Part shown: positions 34,830 through 46,132 of the stretch, piece by piece
Layout: the number at the start of each line of letters is the position of its first letter
Numbering within the stretch: position 1 is the stretch's first letter
Source: Bimuria novae-zelandiae CBS 107.79
Taxonomy: Eukaryota > Ascomycota > Dothideomycetes > Pleosporales > Didymosphaeriaceae
NCBI GenBank assembly: GCA_010015655.1
Contig: ML976764.1
Location: 1-64,000 of the forward strand
Direction: 5' to 3'
Length of the DNA: 64,000 nucleotides
Translations under genes and position numbers: made by a program
The notes under the pieces: model-generated
What the model saw: only the letters and a program-made list of their open reading frames with translations
Databases searched by the model: none
Told to the model about the DNA's origin: nothing

Positions 34830-35875
34830 GGCCACAGTGCTGAATGATGGCTTCGTTGGATCCAGTGCGCGAGAGTCACGCTCAGTGAATTAAAGGCCAT
34901 GTTCTCCGCTGGTGGCCGACTTTGACCGCTTGGGAGGATGTTGGCGGTCCAACTCTTCATCATCAGCCGGGAGAAAGCGTGAGAGATCGTGTTCATGATC
35001 GCAGTTATTGAACTAGTCAAGACGTTTAGAGTTGTAGGTTCCGAGTCGTGGTTCGTAGTTTGTGGTTTGTGGTTAGTACGTTCAAGTGTGTTGCTTTGAG
35101 TCGACAGTGCTCTCTTGTCGCCAGGTTTTTATACCTAAAAGACAAGTAGATCATAAAGCCAAGATATAAAAGTACAACACTCATTGTACACCAGAAGATG
35201 AAAGTAAAGCTAGAACTGCGGAATTCAACTCAAGACAGCAATCATAGCGACAGCATAACCACTACACAATGTTCAATTCTGAACTGTTCAATATATGACT
35301 ACACTTGCGAAAGCACGGAATGGTAATGATGTGCACTTCTTTCTGAGTCTAACGACACCGTGGACCAAGCAAGCTCGAGATGATGTTGACAAGCAAGGTA
35401 CTCTTCACTATATTTAGTCGCAGCGGATACATCAGTCCACGATGGCCGTAGAGGATCGGAAATTATTGAGACCGGATTATAGGTGCTTTTGTATTTGGCT
35501 GAGGCAGGCAGACTTCGTGTTGTGATGCCGGGCGCAAACACACATTCGACTGGACATGCGGAAGCGTTTAGCGTTGGTACCTCGACCATTCACCGCAACA
35601 ATTTTGGCCTCGCTCCGTGCTCTGCTGCGCGCCTGCCTGTCGCGTGCCTTCACTTCAGTGTTTGCTCCGATCACGCTATCGGCACACCGCCGTTGACTCT
35701 CTACACTCGCAACATAGAGCCGCCTCGCCGGGCAGCACACTCAATCGCGCCAGCACCGGTGAACTCGTTTCTTTCCTTAACCTCAATTCCTGTGCCATTT
35801 TCACCCGAGTCATTCACCCTTGGACGCTTTTTATCAATCTCTCAGGTCTCGATTCCACGGGCTAGTGAGCTATAC
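34830..35875. other. intergenic and 5' leader of the next gene
   Basis: Near 35045 GTGGTTCGTAGTTTGTGG is a small imperfect direct repeat. From 35483 a frame is open into the next CDS, but conservation cannot be judged, so I begin the gene at 35876. Confidence 0.45.
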
Positions 35876-38210
35876 ATGGCGACGATGGAAAACCACCGCC
35901 TGTCGCCCAACTCGAGCGTGCCGAGCGTGAATAACATCCGGCAGACTCTTAGTCCGCGCAATGGAAAAGAGGAGATGTCGCCCGCCCTTAAGAGCGCCCT
36001 CGAGCTCCTCAAACTGCACGACTTTGACGCTCTCGAGCACCACTTCCTCGGCACCATCGCCTTTCTCAAGCCATGGTGCAAGTTCCGCGACTCTTTCCTG
36101 CTGATCCAGCCAGTGACCCAGCCGCGCGCCTCAGAGCCGGACAAGGTGCGCGGTGTAGACATCCTATGGTTCTACACGAATTTCAGCGACGGCGAGCTGC
36201 GCTACGATCCGCGCGCTGACGACACCACTTCGCTCTACACCTTAGATGAGAGCAAGTACGGAACCTACAACACGACGCATTGGGGCGTGGAAGAGTACGA
36301 GAAGATGATGTATGCGTGGCTGCTGCAGGAGTTCAAGGTGGGGAAGGCGTATAACCCGTTCGGGTTCCAGTACTTCGAGCTACAGAACGTGTGCACGGCG
36401 TGGAAGACGGTGTTTGTGCCGATTGTGGACGCGGTGCGGGAATCATATGACCCGCGCGGACGGAGGCACTATGGACGGCTGGCGCGGTTCATCGAAGAGA
36501 GGCATCCGAGCCGGGTTGCGTTTCCTGAGGGAAATGTAGGCGTCTCGCCGCATAACATAGCTTCGTACCGTGTACTATCGGTCCCGCGAGAACGAGGTGT
36601 TGCCGTTGCTGAAGCCCGATTGACTGGTGTTTCGACGCTCACCGGGTCTACACAGGTAGAGTAAGTGGCCCAACAAATCATCTGGCGTATTTCAAGTACT
36701 CACATCTCCTAGTCCCGTCACTAGAAAGAAGGAAGTTGCCCTTGAGCAGGAGCTCCGAGACATATACCCAAAGTACGGACAAGTCGTCGAGAAGCCGAAG
36801 TGGCGTCCGGGCGAGTTCATCGCCACTCAGAAAGCCCGCATGAAGCGCAAGAACCGCGAGATCCAAGAAGCAAAAGGCTCGCTGTTCGGCAGCAGGCGGA
36901 GTGGCCGTGAAAGCCCAATTTTTGGCTGCAAGGGCATTGACAATCCGGACGTGCTCGACCCTGTGATCGATGCGGAGCGTCGGGTAGAGAGCCTGCGCCG
37001 TTCAGAGAGCCTGGGTGGTCGATCGTCTCTCGATATGACACCTTCTCCAATCACAAAACGCGGCAGCAAGAAGGAGAAAGGCGTGGTTCCAGTGGGCATG
37101 TACGGCTTTGCACCGAGCCCGATCAAGGACAAGACCCCTCTTCACGGTGTTACGCGTCGCGTCAGCTTGCCTGGCACAGACTACGAGGGAGAGACTCAAG
37201 ATATGATCAGTCATCTCTCGGAGAGCAGCGCAGGTACTCCGCAGGTGGATACATTTCGCATGTACCCCCAGCCCGCCTTCGCTCGCCCTGAGACGGAGAG
37301 GAAAGCCTCTGACGGCGTGTACAGCTCCATCCGCAACTCGAATCCTTTCACGGAGAACATGCCAGATCATGGATCAACTCCGCAGAGCAAGGGCGCTTTC
37401 GACGTGTTTTCGCCAATGACTGGACACCCTAGTGCCATCCCGAAGGCGCTGTTCAACACCAAACAACAGGACGGACTCTCGCAAAACGAGGACCGAAACC
37501 TGGTGGCCGAGCGCCTCTCGGCTCCAAGTGTTGCAGACTCAAAGGCTTCGCGGATTCCCAGCTATGAAGGCACCGGCTACGACCGCGAGATCGGGGCACC
37601 CTTCATCGCGCACAAATTGCACTCCACACTAGAGTACAACGCCTACGACCCCTATTCTTCCCGGGAATCCTCGTTCGTGCTCTCAGAAATTCCCGAAATG
37701 ACGCACCACCTTGAGGGTTACGCCGACATTCCCCAGCCCGTCCCCTGGCCGGGCATGACCCCAGGTTTCTCCCCCGACGTCGAGGCCTGGCCCGGTCAAA
37801 CCCCCACAATTGCCTCTCCAACACTCACGGAATGGCCACTCGTACCCGATTCCCGTGATGCAAGCCCACCACCACCGATCCCGCCCAAGCACCCCGCCCG
37901 GGCCGCCAGCGTGCGCAGCAGCACCGGGTCCGATCTTCCGCCGCCGCCGTCCCTGCCTAGGCTCCTTGGGCCGCGCATCGTGTCCAAAGAGAATATTCGC
38001 GGGCACTTGAGCAACATTTCGCGCGAGATCTCCGAGGATAGCCTGAAGCAGGTGAGGCAGCATGATGTGCAGAGCACGCCCATGCCGAAGCTGACGCCGT
38101 ATAATAAAAACATGTTTCCGCGTCGGGATCGGAAGGGGACGCCGGTCGGGGCTTGGATGGAAAGGAACCAGGGTGAGATGCAGCCGTTGGAGGAAGAGGG
38201 GAGGAAGTAG
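35876..38210 (+). CDS. hypothetical protein, conserved-looking N-domain with long disordered tail
   Basis: Two exons, join(35876..36660, 36713..38210), 760 residues. I do not recognise the family. Residues about 35-220 look folded (LKLHDFDALEHHFLGTIAFL, DILWFYTNFSDGELRYDP, YNPFGFQYFELQNVCTAWK). From about 275 on, the chain is basic then Ser/Pro-rich and low in hydrophobics. It has repeated PWPGMTP/EAWPGQTP motifs, a proline run PPPPIPPK that could bind SH3 domains, and many SP/TP sites. The intron (36661-36712, GTAAGT to CCTAG) keeps frame. The start is the first ATG of a cluster (MATMENH); the frame is open farther upstream. A signalling or scaffold role is only a guess. Confidence 0.8.
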
Positions 38211-39260
38211 GGCGGGCGTGGTTGGTTGTGGGTTTTCTACCTATTGTTTTACCAATGGGATAGTAACGGTATGGCCTTGGGGTGGTGTTTACAATTATTC
38301 TGGATGGGGTTCTGGATAAACTGCAGTTTCAGTATCGAGGCAGGTTTGCTCTTTGACTAGAGTAGCTAGGAGTTATCTGAACTTAAGAGTCCACTAGACT
38401 TTCCTGTTGCTTGTCAGATGTATTTCAAATACCTGCAAGTGCCAACGTTCTGGAGTGTTCAAGAAAGCGGAATTTCAAGTATTAGGCACTACCGTGGGTA
38501 TATAGATCCACCATCCGCTGTCTTCTTCTCCTTGATCACACTAACAGTATAAAATCTTTTCATCGAAGTAATGGAAGCTGGCTCGCACACTCAGTTCCGT
38601 TTTCACAGCCGTAGAAGAGCTTTGTCCGCACTCCAATTCCGCTCCTAAACAACGCGTGGCTCAGACGACCCCAACCCAGCGTGAGGCAACTCACGAGGCG
38701 AAACCAATCTTGAACATACAATCCGTTCTCGGGGCAGTTATCGTACGTGCGCGTATGTACCCGTACAGTGGTGATTGACGATTCGACGCGGTCTGGTTTT
38801 GAGGTGTAGCGCGTGGTCTGGATCCATGGAACGCGCAAAAGGGCGGCGAAAAAGCAGCGCGCAATCATGAACATACGTACCTTGATCTTGCTATGATTCT
38901 CTCGAGAAGATGCGACCACGACAGGAACCAAAATCTAGGTGTGCAGCGGGTGTAGGTATTCGCTGATGGTCATCTTCGCCGTCATGCAACAAGAGGCGGG
39001 GATGCCGCTACCTACTGTGCCGGCGCCAGCTCTCCGGCATGACCCGGTCGTGTCTTTCAGGTTGCCAATAGTTGCGACTGTTCATGTTTCTTCGTTGCGG
39101 CAGCTTCCTCCTTTAAGTGTAGCCGGGTCCGGTAGTGTATCCGGGTCTGCAGCGAAGGGCGCAAATGGCGTGTTCTCTCTGGATAAAGGTGACGCCAGTC
39201 CGACATATCGTCTCGGTTTTTTTGCGCGGGCGGTATACCGGACCCGATTTCTTTCATCGC
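38211..39260. other. convergent 3' flanks, no gene seen
   Basis: About 1 kb between two convergent genes. Frames at 38560-38931 and 38939-39307 lack support. Confidence 0.5.
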
Positions 39261-41101
39261 TCAGATCAGTCCCAACACGCTCAGGCCCTTTCCTCTACTC
39301 ATCGTAGCATCCTTGCCCATCTCGCCATCCGCTCCTTGCGCGAACAGCAGTTCCATCACCATAGTTCTTTCCTTGCTCTCTGCCTTTGAGCACCCCAGCA
39401 CCATCTGAAACGGCGTACTTCTATCCAACGCTTCCCTGTTCACATCTGCACCTATCTCCAGCAGCCAGTTCGCTATCGAATACCCACCCGGCGTCTTCAC
39501 CGCTAGATGCAGAGGCGTTTCGCCCTGCTGGTTGGGCGTGTCGAAGTATATGCCTGTGTTTACTAGCCACTGTACGTTTGCAAGCTGTTTCCCCAGGACG
39601 GCGGCGTGAATAGCGGAGTAGTATGCGGTATGGGAGGTCTGTGTCATGTCTGCACCGTATTCGACAAGCAGTCGGAGTATAGGTGTCGAAAAAGAGTACG
39701 CGGCGCGGATGAGGACGGTACCGAATTCAAGATCGGCGGCGTTCGGGTCTGCACCTTCCCACAGGATCTGTTCGACTTCGGCTGGTGTAGTCTTGGCCGA
39801 AATGTTCTTGAGTATCCAGTCTAGCGCTGATCTCTGATCTCTGCTAAGCTGCCTCCGTGTGTCCTTCGCGACAGCGATCTTGTCGTTAGTGAGCTTCTGG
39901 TGGATGATAGAACGGTCTTCAGAACTGATGACAGTAGATGCAATCTGATAGAAGGCATTCTTCTTCTTTGACCTGGGCAATTTGGGTACTTTCATCACCA
40001 ATTGAGGTGAGTCAACTCGTTCCGGACCGTCTCGCTTTGAAGGTTTCGTTTTGATTGACGACGCCGTTCGCGTTCCAGTGGTAGTTGAGCTTTCCGCGTA
40101 GAATGTGCCTCGTGAAGGTACCCTGTCGTCAGATGATATCGTCTCAACGAAGCTCAAGGGCGGGTTCGTGAGTCTGAAAGATGGCGGTGGGGGTGAAGGA
40201 GACTGCATGGCTTGATTCACTACATTGGTTATCCAGGCTCCTATTTCACTGGAAATAGACAGGTGCGACGATAGGGAGGGGAGGGCCTTTTCTTGTGCAG
40301 CTAAGATACCAGAAGGAACCGGAGCCACCATGCGGTCCGTTCGCAATGTTGACCGTTCGGGAGATGCCTGCGGCGAGAGACACTCTTCTAGCTGAAAGGA
40401 TACGCATCCTCGAATTTGGTCAAAAGAGGTATAAAGCGTTAGTAGTCGGCCTTCGGTGATCTCGTCAATGTGGCCTCTTTCGCCATCTACTCTTTCTAGT
40501 AACGATTGCCAAACCTCTGGATTCGTGTCGTCGAAGAAAGATCGCCTATTTGGGGAGACAATTTCGTGTGACGTGCTTGGTTGGGTGAACCTGGTCTTAA
40601 TTTAGCTCTTTGCCTCATTTCATGCTGTATCCCACTTACACTTCCACTAGATCGAGTAGGAGATCCAATGCACATCGTACAGCTTCTAGATCGTTTTTCA
40701 GACCTATTAGATCGCCTGCTTTGAGAATCTCCCATGACCCTCTGCGATCCTGACTTGCTGACAGCCGCACCATTGATTTGTGCACACTCTCAGTTGCGCT
40801 GGAACAGCAGTCTAAGAAGCCAGATGCTGCCTCGAGTAGCAGCGTCGGTAAGTTGGGATTTAGTAAAGCAAAATCATCGCGGGCGATGTCCAGCGAAACT
40901 TTTATGGCAAGCAAATCCGCACAGATGATGTTGATATCATGTCTAGCGTTGCGCAAGCTGCGCGCGATGCTGCTAGTATCTGCGACGATCTAAAGCGGAC
41001 AATCAATGCGATGTTAGGGAAGCTGTCCAGCAGACACGCACCTGAGCAATGCCGGAGCCTATTGCAGTGCATCTCGCCGCTGCAGTGCTGTGTCCAGACA
41101 T
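39261..41101 (-). CDS. ankyrin-repeat protein with fungal N-terminal domain
   Basis: Three exons, complement(39261..40590, 40640..40989, 41042..41101), 579 residues. The first about 130 residues (SGIAQIVADTSSIARSLR, DINIICADLLAIKVSLDI, LKNDLEAVRCALDLLLDL) resemble the helical fungal domain found at the start of STAND/NACHT and ankyrin proteins. A disordered middle is followed by ankyrin repeats from about residue 415: EGADPNAAD, LLVEYGADMTQT, SAIHAAVLGKQLANVQWL, GETPLHLAVKTPGG, WLLEIGADVNREALDRSTPF. No NACHT or P-loop is seen between them. Introns of 52 and 49 bases are clean. Role: protein binding, possibly in stress or self/non-self signalling, which is inference from the domain type. Confidence 0.85.
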
Positions 41102-42063
41102 GGCGAACAAGTACCTCACGTAGGAGAAGATCGTGACTTTGCTGCGCTCGCTCGTCGCATCTGGGTTTGTATATTCTGCCTGAACGGTGAACGGTTGTGT
41201 TTTGCCGGGATGAAGACTGGGATGGCTGTTGAAGTGTGAAAGCTTCAGCCGCAGCTATCAATATGCAGCACGAAAGAAAAAGGCATCGAGTCAGTTGGCA
41301 TAAGCCCCAGATACGCACGATGGATTATCTAATAGGGAGGCAACTGTGCCGCCGGAGTGCAGACGATTGTGCTGTACCATGAGGCATGCCCGGACTGGCG
41401 CTGCGCAAGGCGCTCAAAGCGCCACTTCCGCTAGCGCTTCCCGTGCGCTACTGGTCCAAGAAAGGGGCACTTGCCGCGAAAGTAGTAAGAACCGTGACAA
41501 CGTCGGACAATCACCGTCGTGTAGGTGCAGATGGAAACTGAAAGTGGTGTGGGCTGAGCTGAAACACTCCGACCGAGTGCCTCCGGCCTACCTTTGGTGG
41601 AATGCTCGATGTCCGAAAGCCCGCCTTTTCAAACAAGCTGTCGAAGAGACGAGTGCGCAGAAGCCAACAGGCGGTCCCTGGCCTAGTGATGCACGCGCAG
41701 AAGCCAACAGGCGGTCCCTGGCCTAGCGATGCACGCGCAGGAGCCAACATAAGCCCAGCCCTTCGAGTGCGATATTCGTATCCATGTCCTTGGCGCTGCT
41801 TTTGCAAACACAGCTAGTATACCACTAATCGTCTCATAATTTCCACTTCTCAGCCCTATGGGGCGCTCACATTGACAGCTCGACGAAGTCGACTGCTGCT
41901 GACCGCTGACCGCTGACTGCATACATACTGACGCCAATGCTGCAGGATCATCAATAAGCAGTTGCGGATGAGACTAACATTTAGACAAGACCGAGAATGG
42001 TCGTGGCGGATTTACCATGACGAGAACAAAAGTAGCGCATTGTTGATGCCGCAAGCTCGTAGA
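41102..42063. other. intergenic with a tandem repeat
   Basis: Promoter side of the ankyrin gene and 3' flank of the GH67 remnant. Apart from the 40-base repeat no feature is recognised. Confidence 0.5.
41661..41749 (+). repeat. 40-base tandem duplication
   Basis: AAGCCAACAGGCGGTCCCTG plus 20 bases is repeated exactly adjacent (41661-41700, 41701-41740) with one difference, followed by a partial third copy. The near identity implies recent slippage or unequal exchange. Confidence 0.9.
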
Positions 42064-43842
42064 TTAATCGACAACTCCAGGGGGGAGAAAGGAAACATAA
42101 TCGATAGGCGCCGGCTCGATGCCATTAGGACGCCCTTGAATCTTCACAATATCGCCTTTAGCCACGGAAACATCTCTGAAAGTAGTGCGGGTCGCAGAGT
42201 GCACGTCAAGGTACATGGACGGCGCGTGGCCCAGCTTATCTTCTAGATCGCCCGTCCAGCTACCGATTGTCCTATTATTGATGTGCAGCTCATACTGAGC
42301 CTTGCCGCCGATCAAATCGTAGTAGTTGACAGCGACGTCATATGTGCCGGGGTCAAAAGTTATATTTGCAGTCGCTGTGCCTGCCGTTGAGTTCGATTCT
42401 GTTACAATCGCGTGATAACCTGAGGCGCTGTGGAAGGGGTTCACACGATATGGTTTGTACCCGCTGAGAGATATCTTCTCAGCTTCGATGCGGTATGGAT
42501 GATTCCCAACCCTCCCCGCTTCATCCGGAATCTCGGAGAGATTGTAGTAGAATTGGTTGATTGAATCGCGCCAAACGAGAGCATGACCGGCTTGGAATGT
42601 CTGTCGAAAGAGCACGTGCTCGTAGCTTTCCTTGTCAATTTTATCTTCGAGCAGCTGTCATTGCTTTACAAAGTTTTGGGCTGTGGCTGCGCCCTCATAG
42701 TGTGAGTCGTAGAAGTGCTGAATGACCGTCTTCCCAGGCTTTAGACGATGGGTGTAGGTGACATGATGGAACCAGAGCAACAGGTTGTCTGGGGTTGTCT
42801 CGATACTCTCGTACATGGCAGCCACTGCAGGAGGATACTGGCCGGCATTACCGGTTCCGTTCTCTACCGTGCGATCCATGCCAATGCTAAATTTGTCTGC
42901 ACACGTCCATTGACCCCACCCATTGTTGTCTTGGGATGCAGGATTAGGACCAAAATGCGTGTACAGGATATCTGTAAGGGTCTGTATGCCGAGGTTACCC
43001 GTGTAATTCTCATAGGCGGGCCATGACTCCATTGACATAGCAGTAATCGAGTCATTGATCTTGCGGTCGAACCCAAAGGTCAACTTAATCCAGTCTTGGA
43101 ATATTTCTTCTGTGTCGAGCGAGGGATCCCATGTTAATAGACCGTAAGCATAAAGGTTCTGCAATGTTAGCGTTACCCTGCATAAAAGACAAAATGACGC
43201 GACGGAATGCAGGGACAGCATTGGATTCCAAGTGAATCAAAAACGTGCTTTCTGCAGCCCAACGCTGCAAAACGAGATAAAGTATTCACGCACCGACATC
43301 GCAAGATGGCTTCCCAGCCATGTTGAATTCGTGCCCACACCAGCAGAGTCACCAAGTGGGCATCTGAACCGCTCGCCAGAGACAATGTCCTTCACTTTGG
43401 ATTCCTGATCGTCGGCCTTTAAATCAAATTCGAGTATCTCCTTCCAAAGAGGTGCGAGGTAGACAAGGTGGGTCTGTTGGCCAAGGTATTCCTGGGTTAC
43501 TTGAAGCTCAATCGCGGTGCTCGTGTTACGAAGCGTCGAGAACAGTGGCGAAACAGGTTCTCGGACTTGAAAGTCGATCGGGCCGTACTTGATTTGCACT
43601 ACGACGTTGTCGTCGAACTTTCCATCAAGTTCCTTGAAGAAGTCCACGGCGGCGTTCGCTCGATCTGTCTTCCAGTTCGTTTCATTGATGTGATTATCGT
43701 ATACGAAAGCACGAAACATGATGATATCACCATGAGGCATCGCTGCTCGAGCGAACATGTTCGCGCCTTGAGCTAGCGTCCGATTACACAGCACATGCAA
43801 CTGGTCCCGCCACCCAGCTTGTGCGATTATGATCAAGAACAT
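42064..43842 (-). pseudogene. truncated GH67 alpha-glucuronidase (aguA-like)
   Basis: Coding-like frames match the catalytic and C-terminal parts of xylan alpha-glucuronidase, which removes glucuronic acid side groups from xylan fragments. They include NRTLAQGANMFARA, FRAFVYDNHINETNW, VQIKYGPIDFQVREPVSPLF, ELQVTQEYLGQQTHLVYLAP, NLYAYGLLTWDP, NNGWGQWTCADKFSIGMDRT, LLLWFHHVTY and FRQTFQAGHALVWRD. An ordinary 135-base intron (43159-43293) joins AMS to NLYAYG. Two defects: the N-terminal half of a normal protein (about 840 residues) is missing, with similarity beginning abruptly near 43800; and TGA at 42658-42660 interrupts the frame where Trp is expected (NFVKQ, then QLLEDKID in the same frame). 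Confidence 0.85.
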
Positions 43843-43986
43843 TTCAATTTTTTATCTATATAAATCCGCCATCTCTCATAGAATATCTAGATATCACACT
43901 TGATAACTACGATCCGAATTATCTTACACTTGTCAAACTCCATCCTAGCATTCAACTTCTACTTGAAACGCATCTGCTAAGCAATC

Positions 43987-45017
43987 ATGGGCTGGGGATT
44001 TTTGGATAGCCTAATTCACGGAGCAGAGACGATCATCAATAATGCTGGCGCAATCGGCGGGGCCATCCAGACCGTGACGGAAGTTGCAAAGCAACTTAAG
44101 ACTCCCGAAGCGACCCTTCTCAACATTTCGACGACTTAGGCGATGCATTTAATGCAGCTACGAGATTCATTTCAATTGCATCTCAAATTCTTCCGGCAGC
44201 AACCAAGCCGAGCATCGTGGATGGCAACCCACAGACTCGTACAGAAACCCGCGCTGGCCTATTTCTTGCACCGACAATCCTTTGAGTAACGGACATCTCG
44301 GACGGCCAATGTATGAGGCCCTATCCAAAAACTTGGCCAATATGGGGGTCCCAACATCATACGTCGGTACAGATGGCACGACACATGATTTAGCCGATGA
44401 CATCGGTCAGGCAACATTTGCAAATGCCCCGTTGCAATCTGCTGTAAAGCTCAAACGACTTGCCATATCAAACTGTCAGCTTCCAAGTCAACAATATCGA
44501 CAATACCCTAAACGTTAAGGGTAATCACGCCTACTACGCCGTTCCACTCGGTCAAGACGCATCATCGTCAATGTGGCACTCGGCGACTACCATCGCAACG
44601 ACGACCACACAAGGATTTAGAGATAACTACAAAAAACAACCGGGAACACAAACCGTATACAACAAAACATTGGAAGGCTCCAAGGATGGAGGGTCCTCTA
44701 CATGGATTGTGAGCCTGAATGTCACCTGGTCTTCCCAAACATATGCGCAACAGATCTACCCCACATTCAGCACTATATGGCAAAAAACAAATGGGAATAC
44801 CATCATTTACAACAACCCAATTGGAACCACATGGCAATTGAAGATCCGGGCCGCAGTAGGAGCTTCTCCGGCGCAGGTGCGAGCTGCAGTAGAGGATATT
44901 GCTCAACAGAGCATAAAGCAAGGACCTTCCGGTGCTAAGATTACGATCCAGCAGGATGTTGAGACATTGCCACCACCTGCGGTTGAAGTGACAAATTCAG
45001 CGTTAACTTTTGTTTAG
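43987..45017 (+). pseudogene. unknown gene with three frameshifts
   Basis: The ATG at 43987 (ATCATGGGC) opens a frame MGWGFLDSLIHGAETIINNA that ends after 50 codons. The sequence then continues in other frames: DDLGDAFNAATRF to about 44280, SNGHLGRPMYEALSKNLANM to about 44455, and PYQTVSFQVNNIDNTLNVKG to TAG at 45017. No GT-AG pairs bridge the breaks, so they look like single-base indels at about 44130, 44282 and 44458. The last part is rich in Thr/Ser with beta-strand pattern (SSTWIVSLNVTWSSQTYAQ). No signal peptide. Family not recognised. Confidence 0.55.
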
Positions 45018-45510
45018 GCACCGTTCGCATCTTTGTAATAACAACGAGGAAAAGCTAACTGCCCTTGCAAATTGAACCTCAAAATGGGTGGTACAACACT
45101 GAGATAATATTCCTTATGGATGGTGTTGAATGTTTGTTGCGGTGGGAGCTATGTCCATGCGATTCTAATGACTTGTACATGTACACTCGCTTTTGATTTC
45201 CTACGAATTCTCCAATTCACAAGAATGATGGTTTGCTTTTGATATTTAGCATAGTCACTCGTTCGTTTGATAGGTACCAATCAATGATATTTAGCGGACT
45301 GCTGGAGGTCGCGGAATCAACGTGAAAACCAGTATTTTCGATACGGTTTTCCTAATCTACAAGCTTAGAAAGCTGAGCATGCCCCCCCCAACAAGTGCCT
45401 CCCTGACAAAGATGAATCTGGCATACCGAGTAGCCAAATTGTTGCCCGAGAGTGAAATCAGGCGACCGGCTATCGGCAGTGCAGGGGATAGTGGCGCCAC
45501 AGGACAGAGT
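45018..45510. other. intergenic, nothing recognised
   Basis: AT-rich 3' flank of the frameshifted unknown gene; includes a C run of eight at about 45380. Confidence 0.45.
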
Positions 45511-46132
45511 TTACAGCTCTGCTCGATTCCATCGCTCTCATCACACCTTTATTCCGACCTTGTCACGACTTGCTTGAGCTCTCAATTGAGAAGCGACCGG
45601 CAGTACTTTATGGCCCTCGAACTTTTCATTCCTGCATCGACAACCTGCCCCATCGTCGTCATCCTCTGCCTCCTGAGAAGCAACTGAGCATTCGAATACA
45701 AGGGCCGCTAGATTCCATACAGAAGCTCCTTCTGAACGTACCTTAGTATCTGATCAGGATTTTTCCGCGGCTAGAGGAGCTGAAGCTTGCGAGCCTTATA
45801 CACCAGATGGCGTACGGGGAGGGCTTGGGAAGGCTGATGGCGCTCCGGCCGCGCGAGATGAATCTTTAGCATGGGCAATGGAAGGAAGAAGACCGTTAGA
45901 GTGGGCGCGCAGTGCTGAAAGAAGAAGTCCTTCTGTTTCGGATGAACCTGACAGAATACACAGGGCAGAAAGTACTCGCGGTGCCGAGGTGTTGCCAGCT
46001 TAAGAAAAGCATGCAGGATCGCGGGCGAACAAATAACTTGGCAGCGGAGAGAGGCAGAGAGATCCATGAGATGTTCGCAAGGGTAACTGCAATATCAGCT
46101 AAGACGCTCAGACACTTCGCCGGATATAGGTA
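45511..46132 (+). pseudogene. possible F-box/leucine-rich relic
   Basis: A plus frame reads TALLDSIALITPLFRPCHDL, SIQKLLLNVP, stop, IFPRLEELKLASLIHQM, stop, and later EVLLFRMNLTEYTGQKVLAV and CQLKKSMQDRG to TAG at 46132. The leucine spacing and the LTEYTGQKVL-type segment resemble fungal F-box proteins. At least two stops and one frame change interrupt it. Identification is weak. Confidence 0.3.
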
